This document shows positions 24,850 to 32,156 of a stretch of DNA of 64,000 bases, in pieces. Source of the DNA: CAWKDG01 sp963848355 (GTDB lineage Bacteria > Actinomycetota > Acidimicrobiia > Acidimicrobiales > UBA8190); the NCBI GenBank assembly GCA_963848355.1, contig CAWKDG010000001.1, forward strand, positions 806,001 through 870,000, in the 5' to 3' direction. Positions within the stretch are counted from its first letter, which is position 1, and the number at the start of each line of letters is the position of its first letter. The notes below the pieces were generated by a model, which saw nothing but the letters and a program-made list of their open reading frames with translations, was not told the origin of the DNA and made no database searches. Position numbers and translations under genes: made by a program.

Positions 24850-26070
24850 GTGGAGAACGACTGCCTGGTGGTGAACGACCGCTTCGGTCCGCTCGACTTC
24901 GACGAGTTCCACCGGGAGGATCTCCCCCGACGCCTGGCCGAGTGCCCGTCCATCTTCACCGTCTCCGACCGGCGGGCCGTCCGACCCCTCGCCTTCCGCC
25001 TCCCCGACGGGCGGGCGTACACCTATCTGCCCTCCGGCGACGGCATCGCCATCGCCCCCGGTGACGACGAGGCCCACACCGTGGTGGCCCTCTCGGCCGA
25101 CGACTGGTCCTCCTTCGCCCGGGAGCTGCGGTCCTGCTTCGCCCTGTTCTACGCCGACGCCCTGACCTTTCCCCGCGGGAGCTTCGGGCAGCTGGCGCGG
25201 TGGGAACCGTCGTTGCGCGTGGCCTTCGACGGACAGGCCGTCTACGACCTCGACGATCCCCTCCCCGTCGTCGACGCCGCCGGTCGGCCCCTCGATCTCG
25301 ATCGCACCTTCACCCTCGACGAGCCCGACACCGAGATGGTCGACTTCCTCGAGCGGGCGGGCTTCCTCCATCTGCGCGGTGTCGTCGAGGCCGACGAACT
25401 CGAGGCGCTGCGCGCCGAGGTCAGCGCGGCGATCGGGCGGGCCCGGCCCGACGACCGGCGCTCGTGGTGGACGATGGTCGACGGTGTCGACACCTGCAAC
25501 CGCGTCAACTACCTGAACGACCAGTCGCCCCTCATCGCCGGCCTCGGGGTCGACGCCCGCTTCCGCCGCATCGGCGCCCTCGGCGGTCCCGACCTGCGCG
25601 AGGCGCCCGACCGTCTCGACGGCCACGGTGTCGTCATCAAGGTCCCCGGAGCCACCTCGGGTCTGGCCGACCTCCCCTGGCACCGTGACTGCGGCATGGG
25701 CGGCCATCCGGTGAAATGCCCCATGCTCAACATCGGCATCCAGCTCGACGCCGCCACCGCCGGGGCCGGTCAGCTCCTCGCCCTCGCCGGCTCCCACCGC
25801 GGCACCTCACGGCTCCCCGGTCCCGACCAGACCGGCGACCTCCCCGTCGTGGCCCTCACCACCGAGCCGGGCGACGTCACCGTCCACTTCGGTCACACCC
25901 TCCACGCCGCCCCGCCGCCCACCGACCGCACCGCCGCGGGACGCCGGGCCCTCTACCTCTCCTACGTCCCGCCCCTCACCTTCGAGATGATCGGTCCCGG
26001 CCAGGGCTACAACGACGTTCTCTTCACCCGCGACGACGGGCACATCCAGCACGTCGACGCCTTGCGCTGA
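24850..26070 (+). CDS. Phytanoyl-CoA dioxygenase (PhyH)-like Fe(II)/2-oxoglutarate oxygenase
   Basis: A 406-residue protein with an N-terminal domain of about 150 residues that I do not recognise and a C-terminal PhyH-like double-stranded beta-helix. The iron site is visible as WHRDCGMGGH (HxD) and the distal His in VHFGHTLHAAPP, with a following Arg (RRALYLSY) that would hold 2-oxoglutarate. It should hydroxylate a small molecule or lipid; the substrate is unknown. The start is set by a -10 box 6 nt before the GTG, and its spacing from fxsA (16 bases) also fits. Confidence 0.8.
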   Translation: MENDCLVVNDRFGPLDFDEFHREDLPRRLAECPSIFTVSDRRAVRPLAFRLPDGRAYTYLPSGDGIAIAPGDDEAHTVVALSADDWSSFARELRSCFALFYADALTFPRGSFGQLARWEPSLRVAFDGQAVYDLDDPLPVVDAAGRPLDLDRTFTLDEPDTEMVDFLERAGFLHLRGVVEADELEALRAEVSAAIGRARPDDRRSWWTMVDGVDTCNRVNYLNDQSPLIAGLGVDARFRRIGALGGPDLREAPDRLDGHGVVIKVPGATSGLADLPWHRDCGMGGHPVKCPMLNIGIQLDAATAGAGQLLALAGSHRGTSRLPGPDQTGDLPVVALTTEPGDVTVHFGHTLHAAPPPTDRTAAGRRALYLSYVPPLTFEMIGPGQGYNDVLFTRDDGHIQHVDALR

Positions 26071-26103
26071 CCGACCCTCGATCGACGCCTTCCGCACCGC
26101 CCC

Positions 26104-27678
26104 CTACCAACCGCCGCGCTCCAACACGGCCTCGACCACCACGGGGCCCTCCTCGGCCAGGGCGCGCTCGAGCTGCTCGGTGAACTCCTCGGCCGTTCTC
26201 GCCCGCGTGGCCGGCACGCCCATCCCGCGGGCCAGGGCGGCGAAGTCGAGATCGGGCCGGGCGATGTCGAGCATCGCGTGGGCCCGGGGTCCGGGGGTCC
26301 CCGCCCCCACTCGGCCGAGCTCCAACTCCAGGATGGCGTAGGAACCGTTGTTGAAGACGACGGTGGTCACGTCGAGGCCCTCGCGCGCCTGGGTCCACAA
26401 CGCCTGCAGCGTGTACATCGCACTCCCGTCGGCCTCGAGCGAGAGGACGCGGCGCCCGGGACAGGCCACCGCCGCCCCCGTCGCCACCGGCATCCCCTGC
26501 CCGATGGCCCCGCCGGTGAGACAGAGCCAGTCGTGGACGGGGGCGCCGGCCGTGGCCCCGGGCACGAAGATGCCGGCGGTGTTCGCCTCGTCGGACACGA
26601 TCGCCCCTTCGGGCAGCAGCGCTCCGATGGCGGCGCCGACCGACTGGGCGGTGAGCGCCCCCGTCGGCCGGTCGGGCCGGTGGGCGGGCTGGAGGACGGC
26701 GCTGTCGGCCGGCGCACCGACCATCTCGGCCAACGCCTCCAGCGCCGTCGGTGCGTCGTCGCCGGCCGCGGCGAGGACGTGCACCTCGCACCCGTCAGGA
26801 ACGAGGTATCCGGGGATCCCCGGATAGGCGAAGAACGACACGGGGGCGTCGGCCCCGACGAGGACGAGATGCCGGGCCCCGTCCAGTTGGGCCTGCGTGA
26901 ACTCGGCCAGGTAACCGAGGCGTTCGACGGCGGGGAGCCCGGCGCCTCGTTCGAGCGACGCCGGGAACGTCTCGCACATCAATTTGGCGCCCGTCGCCGC
27001 CGCCACCCGGCCGGCCGCCATCAGGCCCCTCCGGCGCGTGGCGCCGCCCCCCAGGAGGACGACCGCCGGTTCACCCGACCGCAACGCCTTCGCTGCCTTC
27101 TCGACCACCTCGCCCGCCACCGTCGCCGCCGCCGCCGGGCGGACAGCGGGACCGGTCGGCGACGTCCGGTCGTCACCCACTTCGGTCCACGACACGTCGG
27201 CCGGCACCACCAACGTCGCCACCGCGCCGGGAGGCCCCTCGGCGGCGGCCACGGCGTCGGCCGTGTCGCCCGCCACGGCGCCCGGCGTCGACGACGACCG
27301 GTACCACGCCGAGACGGGACGAGCCAGGCTCTCGATGTCGGTGGCCAACGGCGGGTCGTACTTCAGGTGGTCGGTGGCGTGGTCGCCCACGATGTTCACG
27401 AGCGGGGTGCGCGCCCGACGGGCATTGTGCAGGTTGGCGATCCCGTTGCCCAGGCCCGGGCCCAGGTGCAACAAGGTGGCGGCCGGCCGCCGCGCCATCC
27501 GCCCGTAGCCGTCGGCGGCGCCGGTCACGACGCCCTCGAAGAGCCCCAGGACGGCCTTCATCTCGGGAACCTCGTCCAGGGCGGCCACGAAGTGCATCTC
27601 GGACGTCCCCGGATTCATGAAGCAGACGTCGACCCCGCAGTCCACCAGCGTCCGGATCAGTCGCTGGGCCCCGTTCAT
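26104..27678 (-). CDS. TPP-dependent enzyme, acetolactate synthase large subunit-like
   Basis: A 524-residue ThDP enzyme of the acetolactate synthase/benzoylformate decarboxylase superfamily that acts on 2-oxo acids. It shows the catalytic Glu48 in GLFEGVVTGAADGYGRMA, HLGPGLGNGIANLHNARRARTP, and the ThDP-binding LEADGSAMYTLQALWTQAREGLDVTTVVFNNGSYAI (GDG-like to NN; here EADGS). It is shorter than biosynthetic IlvB and has no IlvN partner nearby, so branched-chain synthesis is unlikely. It follows glcD, from which it is separated by a tandem repeat; together they may handle glycolate or lactate-derived oxo acids (inference). Confidence 0.82.
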   Translation of the reverse strand: MNGAQRLIRTLVDCGVDVCFMNPGTSEMHFVAALDEVPEMKAVLGLFEGVVTGAADGYGRMARRPAATLLHLGPGLGNGIANLHNARRARTPLVNIVGDHATDHLKYDPPLATDIESLARPVSAWYRSSSTPGAVAGDTADAVAAAEGPPGAVATLVVPADVSWTEVGDDRTSPTGPAVRPAAAATVAGEVVEKAAKALRSGEPAVVLLGGGATRRRGLMAAGRVAAATGAKLMCETFPASLERGAGLPAVERLGYLAEFTQAQLDGARHLVLVGADAPVSFFAYPGIPGYLVPDGCEVHVLAAAGDDAPTALEALAEMVGAPADSAVLQPAHRPDRPTGALTAQSVGAAIGALLPEGAIVSDEANTAGIFVPGATAGAPVHDWLCLTGGAIGQGMPVATGAAVACPGRRVLSLEADGSAMYTLQALWTQAREGLDVTTVVFNNGSYAILELELGRVGAGTPGPRAHAMLDIARPDLDFAALARGMGVPATRARTAEEFTEQLERALAEEGPVVVEAVLERGGW

Positions 27679-27720
27679 CGGTCGGAGGGGTTCATCGGTC
27701 GGGAGGGGTTCATCGGTCGA
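27673..27720. repeat. Three-copy tandem repeat covering glcD stop and the next gene's start
   Basis: GTTCATCGGTCGGAGGG (27673-27689), an 18-base variant (27690-27707) and a 13-base partial copy (27708-27720). On the minus strand every copy carries CGATGAAC: the first contains the glcD TGA, the last the ATG of the TPP enzyme, and the middle ATG opens a 6-codon mini-frame that ends in an ATGA overlap with the real start. Confidence 0.9.
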
Positions 27721-29086
27721 AGAGTCTGTCCGGTCCGAGGATCCCGTGCGGGTCGAACGCCGCCTTGATCCGCCGCATCAGCGCCACCTTGGTCGGGTCC
27801 TCGAGCTCCAGGAAGTACCTCTTCTTCTCCGTCCCGATCCCGTGCTCGCCCGAGATCGCCCCCCCGAGCTCCATCCCCGCCCGGAAGATCGCCCGCATCA
27901 CCTCGGCCCGCCGCCCGGCGTCGGGCTGGAAGACGGACAGGTGGACGTTCCCGTCGCCCACGTGCCCGCACCCGGTCACGAGTGTGGCGTGGGTCGAGGC
28001 CACCTCCGCCGCCGTGGCCAGGAAGGCGGGGATGGCCGCCCGGGGCACGACCACGTCGATGATGTCGTCGGCCCCGTACGCCTTGGCCACGAAGAACGCC
28101 TTCTCCCGGGCGTTGATCAGCTGACCCGCCGCCGCCGCCGGAAGGACGTAGATCTCCACGGCGCCCAGCTCGATGAGCAGCTCGCCCAGTGTGGCGACGT
28201 CCTCCTCGAGCCGGTCCTCGTGCGTGCTCTCGAGGACGACCACCAGGTAGGCGGCCGCCGCCTCCTGGACCTCTTTGGGGATCCCGAGGTCAAGGCCCAC
28301 GTTGGCGGTGATCGCCGCCATCGTCAGCATGTCGACGTACTCGAGGATGAGCGGTGCCGCCCCGCTGGCCACGATCCGGGGGACGGCGGCCGACACCTGC
28401 TCCAGGGTGGCGAAGGGCACGAGGACGGTGGCGCTCTCAGCGGCACGGGGATAGAGCTTCAGGGTGGCCTCGGTCACGAGGGCGAGCGTCCCCTCGGAGC
28501 CCAGGATCAACTGCGTGAGGTCGTAGCCCGTCGACGACTTCACGAACTTCCCCCCGGTCCGGATCACCTCCCCGGTGGCGAGGACGGCCTCGAGGGCGAG
28601 CACCTGATGCCGGGTCACCCCGTACTTGATCGCTCGCATCCCTCCGGCATTGGTGGCCACGTTCCCCCCCAGCGACGCGCTGTTCTCACCGGGGAAGACC
28701 GGGTACACGAGCCCGTGTCCGGCGGTGACGCGGTCCAATTCCTCGAGCGTCACCCCCGGTTGGACCACGGCCACGTGGTTCTCGGTGTCGATCTCGAGGA
28801 TCTCGTTCATCCGCTCGAACGACACCAGGATGGCGTCGGGCCTCGGCACCGCCGCCCCCGAGAGACCCGTCCCGCTGCCACGGGCGACGACGGCAACGCC
28901 GTAGGTGTCGGCCACCCGCAGGACACCGGCCACCTCGGCGGTGTCCGCCGGCCGGACGAGGACGAGCGGGACACTCGGGGTGGCCGTCAGCGCCTCGTCG
29001 TGCGTGTAGTCGTCGTGGATCGCCGTTCCGGTCAGGACGTGGTCGGAGCTCACGACGCCGGCCAGTTCCTCGACGAGGTCCCCCAT
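27710..29086 (-). CDS. glcD: FAD-linked oxidase, GlcD/D-lactate dehydrogenase type
   Basis: Oxidises a 2-hydroxy acid such as glycolate or D-lactate. The 458 residues show the PCMH FAD-binding motif ARGSGTGLSGAAVPRPDAILVSFERM, FPGENSASLGGNVATNAGG, KSSTGYDLTQLILGSEGTLALVTEATL, and the C-terminal GCGHVGDGNVHLSVF (metal/substrate His) and GAISGEHGIGTEKKRY. No GlcE/GlcF genes are nearby, so it may be a one-subunit D-lactate or glycolate dehydrogenase. The ATG at 29086 is preferred because TAGGGT lies 7 nt upstream. The stop codon lies inside a tandem repeat. Confidence 0.9.
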   Translation of the reverse strand: MGDLVEELAGVVSSDHVLTGTAIHDDYTHDEALTATPSVPLVLVRPADTAEVAGVLRVADTYGVAVVARGSGTGLSGAAVPRPDAILVSFERMNEILEIDTENHVAVVQPGVTLEELDRVTAGHGLVYPVFPGENSASLGGNVATNAGGMRAIKYGVTRHQVLALEAVLATGEVIRTGGKFVKSSTGYDLTQLILGSEGTLALVTEATLKLYPRAAESATVLVPFATLEQVSAAVPRIVASGAAPLILEYVDMLTMAAITANVGLDLGIPKEVQEAAAAYLVVVLESTHEDRLEEDVATLGELLIELGAVEIYVLPAAAAGQLINAREKAFFVAKAYGADDIIDVVVPRAAIPAFLATAAEVASTHATLVTGCGHVGDGNVHLSVFQPDAGRRAEVMRAIFRAGMELGGAISGEHGIGTEKKRYFLELEDPTKVALMRRIKAAFDPHGILGPDRLFDR

Positions 29087-29093
29087 CCTTCCC

Positions 29094-29099
29094 ACCCTA
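29094..29099 (-). promoter_or_regulatory. -10 box (TAGGGT) for glcD, leaderless
   Basis: TAGGGT ends 7 nt before the ATG at 29086 on the minus strand. Confidence 0.5.
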
Positions 29100-29200
29100 A
29101 AGCCTTCGCCGCCACCGCAGCGCGTACCCTTGTCGCCACGAGGCGAGAGACCGTAACGACACGGACCTGTCCCCGAAACACACCGTTCACCTCACCCGCG

Positions 29201-29206
29201 TAGCCT
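29201..29206 (+). promoter_or_regulatory. -10 box (TAGCCT) for the ACT-domain gene, leaderless
   Basis: TAGCCT ends 6 nt before the ATG at 29213. Confidence 0.5.
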
Positions 29207-29212
29207 GGCCGG

Positions 29213-29875
29213 ATGGCGACCTTCCTGGTCCGCATCGAGCTCCCCGACCGACCCGGCGCCCTCGGCGCGGTGGCGAGTCGGATCGGCGCTGTCCGCGGCG
29301 ACGTCGTCTCCATCGAGATCATCCGCCGCCAGGACGGGCGGGCCGTCGACGAGTTCGTCGTCGACCTGGCCGACGCCGACCATGTCCCCTTGCTCCTCGT
29401 CGAGATCGCCGAAGTCGACGGCGTCTCCGTCGAAACCGTCCACCCCGTCTCGGTCGGTGTCACCGATCAACGCCTCGACGCCTACGACACCGCCGCCGCC
29501 ATCCTCGAGGAGCGCGCCCCGCACGGGGTGCTCTCGGCTCTGGCCACCCGCACCTGCCACGAGCTCGATGCTTCCTGGGTGGCCATCATCGACGGCGAGA
29601 ACCACATGGTCATCGCCGCCGCCGGTCGTCCCCCGGCGGCCCCGTGGCTGGCGGCCCACATCCGCGAATCGTCGCGCGTCCCCACCGATGTCGGTGACAT
29701 CGCCTGGGTCCACCTCGCCGCCTGGGACCTCACGCTCGTCGTCGGGCGTCCGACGTGGCCCTTCGGTACCCGCGACCGCAGCCGGCTGAGCGCCCTGGCC
29801 CGCCTGGCCGACGCCCGTTGGGTGGACCTCTCCGAGCGCGAGGCGCGCCTCTCACACCCGAGCCACACCGTCTGA
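29213..29875 (+). CDS. ACT-domain protein with a C-terminal GAF-like region
   Basis: A 220-residue putative small-ligand sensor. Residues 1-75 form an ACT domain (FLVRIELPDRPGALGAVASRIGAVRGDVVSIEII) of the type that binds amino acids. Residues 95-205 (ERAPHGVLSALATRTCHELDASWVAIIDGENHMVIAAAG and so on) look like a degenerate GAF/roadblock-like alpha-beta domain. No DNA-binding or kinase part is present, so it would act through a partner. It is convergent with the aminopeptidase gene and has its own leaderless promoter. Confidence 0.8.
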   Translation: MATFLVRIELPDRPGALGAVASRIGAVRGDVVSIEIIRRQDGRAVDEFVVDLADADHVPLLLVEIAEVDGVSVETVHPVSVGVTDQRLDAYDTAAAILEERAPHGVLSALATRTCHELDASWVAIIDGENHMVIAAAGRPPAAPWLAAHIRESSRVPTDVGDIAWVHLAAWDLTLVVGRPTWPFGTRDRSRLSALARLADARWVDLSEREARLSHPSHTV

Positions 29876-29905
29876 GCCCTCCGCTCCCCGGGGTCAGGCA
29901 CCCGC

Positions 29906-31471
29906 TCAGGCGGTCGGGGCGCCGTAACCGTCGAGCAATTCGAGGAGCGTCCGCACCCCGAAGCCGGTGGCCCCCTTGGTCACGACCCCGTCGTCATCGT
30001 CGGCCCGGGCCGGGCCGGCGATGTCGAGATGGACCCACGGCACCTCGTCGACGAACCGGGCCAGGAGGAGGGCGGCGGCGATGGCCCCCGCCTGCCCGGC
30101 CTTCCCGATGTTCTTCATGTCGGCGATGTCGGACTCGATGTGCTTCTGGTACATCGCCGGCATCGGCAGCGGCCAGGTCGGCTCCCCGGCGCGCGCCGAC
30201 GCCGCCGCCACCCGTTGCGAGAGCTCGTCGTCGTTGGCGAACAGCCCGGCGACCGAGTTCCCCAGGGCCACGACGCAGGCCCCCGTCAGCGTGGCCAGAT
30301 CGATGATGGCGTCGGGCTCCAACTCGGCCGCCAGCGACAGCCCGTCGGCCAGGACCAGCCGACCCTCGGCGTCGGTGTTCAGCACCTCGATCGTCTTCCC
30401 GTTGCGGATCGTCAGCACGTCGCCCGGTTTCGTGGCCCGACCGCCGGGCATGTTCTCGGTCACCGGCGTCACCCCCGTCACCTTCACCCTGACACCGAGG
30501 TCACCACACGCCGACAGCGCCGCGATCACGGCGGCGGCGCCGCTCATGTCGGTCTTCATCGTCTCCATCCCGCCCGCCGTCTTGAGCGAGAGCCCGCCCG
30601 AGTCGAAGGTGATCCCCTTGCCCACGAGCACCACGTGGGGCACACGCCCGTCCACCTCCAGCGGGTCGTCCGGTTCGTAGGTGGCCCGGATCAGACGCGG
30701 CGGCTCGGCCGATCCCCGGGCCACGCCCAGCAGGCCGCCCAGTCGTTCGTCGGCGATCCGCTGCTCGTCCCACACCTCGAGCGTCACCCGGCTCTGCGGA
30801 CCCAGCTCCTCCCCGGCGATCTCCGCCAACCGCCTCGGCGTCATCGAGCTCGGCGGCTCGTTCACCAGATCGCGCGCCAGGCAGACGGCACGGGCGATCC
30901 GCGTTCCCCGTTCGACTCCTGCACCGGCGTCGGCGTCGAGACCGCTCCCGAGCACCACGAGACGCTCGACCCGACCACCGTCGTCCTCGCTCTTGTGCCC
31001 GACGAACCGGTAGGTGGCCAGCACCGCCCCTTCGGCCACCGCCTGCACGGCGCGCCCGTCCCCGTCGTCCCCCGTGAGCGTCGCCGGGAGGACGAACACG
31101 GCCGTCCCCGACCGCCCGGCGGCCCTCACGAAGCCGGCGGCGGCCCGTCGCAAGGTGTCCCGGTCGAACGCCTCTGCCTTTCCGCCGCCCACGAAGACGA
31201 CGGCCGGTGCGTCACCGGTGCCGAGGGCGACGAGCGTGCGGCCCGCCTTGGCCGTGAACCCGCGGGAATCGGCCAACGCCCGGTCGAGCCCGACCGGGAC
31301 GGCGACGTCTCCGATGACAACCGGATCGGTGGTCCCCTCGGCCAGCCGTGGCCCCTCGTCGCCCTCGAAGACGACCACGCCCACTGCCGCCACCGGGCCG
31401 TCCGCCCGTCGATCGGCCTCGGCGCCGTCGGCGGCGTAGACCACGTCCAACGGTGGCGGTGCTGTCGTCAT
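29906..31471 (-). CDS. pepA: Leucyl aminopeptidase, M17 family
   Basis: Cytoplasmic two-metal exopeptidase releasing N-terminal residues, typically Leu. The 521 residues hold an N-terminal macro-like domain and the catalytic domain with LVGKGITFDSGGLSLKTAGGMETMKTDMSGAAAV (metal-binding Lys and Asp), VLNTDAEGRLVLADGL (NTDAEGR signature) and ATLTGACVVALG. Its ATG overlaps the stop of the adenosyltransferase by four bases (ATGA), so the two are coupled. The frame upstream of 31471 is only the antisense-free read-through of the previous gene. Confidence 0.94.
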   Translation of the reverse strand: MTTAPPPLDVVYAADGAEADRRADGPVAAVGVVVFEGDEGPRLAEGTTDPVVIGDVAVPVGLDRALADSRGFTAKAGRTLVALGTGDAPAVVFVGGGKAEAFDRDTLRRAAAGFVRAAGRSGTAVFVLPATLTGDDGDGRAVQAVAEGAVLATYRFVGHKSEDDGGRVERLVVLGSGLDADAGAGVERGTRIARAVCLARDLVNEPPSSMTPRRLAEIAGEELGPQSRVTLEVWDEQRIADERLGGLLGVARGSAEPPRLIRATYEPDDPLEVDGRVPHVVLVGKGITFDSGGLSLKTAGGMETMKTDMSGAAAVIAALSACGDLGVRVKVTGVTPVTENMPGGRATKPGDVLTIRNGKTIEVLNTDAEGRLVLADGLSLAAELEPDAIIDLATLTGACVVALGNSVAGLFANDDELSQRVAAASARAGEPTWPLPMPAMYQKHIESDIADMKNIGKAGQAGAIAAALLLARFVDEVPWVHLDIAGPARADDDDGVVTKGATGFGVRTLLELLDGYGAPTA

Positions 31472-32073
31472 CGGTCCTCGCTCTCCTTCTTCTTCGTGTT
31501 CTTCGTCGTGTTCTTCGTCGTGTTCTTCGTCGTGTTCTTGGCCAGGAGGTGCTCGCCCTCCTGCCAGCGGGCCATGGTCCACAACAGGTCGGAGAGTCGG
31601 TTCAGATAGGGACCGACCTGTGACTCCTTCTCGGCCACGGCCGAGACCACGAGACGCTCGCCGCGGCGGACCACCGTCCGGGCCACGTCGAGGAGGGCCG
31701 ACACCTTGTTCTGGCCGGGGACGACGAACGCCGTGGGCATCTCGAAGCGCTCGTTCAACTCGTCGATCCGCTCCTCGAGGGCGGACACCATCTCCGGCGT
31801 CACGAGCGACGTTCCGGCCACGAGCTTGCGCCGGTTGGCCGGGGCCGTCGCCACCTCGGCCATGAGCACCCAGAGGTCGCGCTCGACACCGATCAGCACG
31901 GTGTCGAGCTCACTGCGCGGTCCGGCCTCGGCCCGGGCCACGCCGATCACGGCCTGGGCCTCGTCGACCACGCCGTTGGCCTCGATCACGGGCGAGTTCT
32001 TCGCCACCCGGGGGCCGCCGAACAACAGACCCGTCGTCCCGTCGTCACCCTTGCGCGTGTAGATCTTGGTCAC
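31468..32073 (-). CDS. PduO-type ATP:cob(I)alamin adenosyltransferase with a KNTT repeat tail
   Basis: Makes adenosylcobalamin, the cofactor of acyl-CoA mutases. The 201 residues contain IYTRKGDDGTTGLLFGG (ATP site), GVVDEAQAVIGVARA, FVVPGQNKVSALLDVARTVVRRGERLVV and YLNRLSDLLWTMARW. The enzyme normally ends soon after; here the tail is AKNTTKNTTKNTTKNTKKKESEDR, made by a 12-bp tandem repeat. The GTG start has TAGCAT 8 nt upstream. The mutase at 10589 is a likely user of its product. Confidence 0.92.
   Translation of the reverse strand: MTKIYTRKGDDGTTGLLFGGPRVAKNSPVIEANGVVDEAQAVIGVARAEAGPRSELDTVLIGVERDLWVLMAEVATAPANRRKLVAGTSLVTPEMVSALEERIDELNERFEMPTAFVVPGQNKVSALLDVARTVVRRGERLVVSAVAEKESQVGPYLNRLSDLLWTMARWQEGEHLLAKNTTKNTTKNTTKNTKKKESEDR
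31496..31540. repeat. 12-bp tandem repeat in the 3' end of the adenosyltransferase gene
   Basis: GTGTTCTTCGTC at 31496, 31508 and 31520, then a partial copy at 31532. It is in frame and encodes KNTT units on the minus strand. Confidence 0.95.
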
Positions 32074-32081
32074 GGGGGCGC

Positions 32082-32087
32082 ATGCTA
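32082..32087 (-). promoter_or_regulatory. -10 box (TAGCAT) for the adenosyltransferase, leaderless
   Basis: TAGCAT ends 8 nt before the GTG at 32073. Confidence 0.45.
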
Positions 32088-32141
32088 CCGGCCGCCTCCG
32101 CCGGCCCTCCTCGCCCAGGAAGCGGGGTGGCGGACCCCCAT

Positions 32142-32147
32142 TAGACT
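32142..32147 (+). promoter_or_regulatory. -10 box (TAGACT) for metH
   Basis: TAGACT ends 9 nt before the GTG at 32157, leaving room for almost no leader. There is no space for a cobalamin riboswitch in the 83-bp gap. Confidence 0.45.
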
Positions 32148-32156
32148 GGTGCGACC

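Noticed and set aside
32074..32156. Cobalamin riboswitch before metH or the adenosyltransferase
   Set aside because: The whole gap is 83 bp and carries two -10 boxes almost touching the start codons; there is no room for the aptamer.
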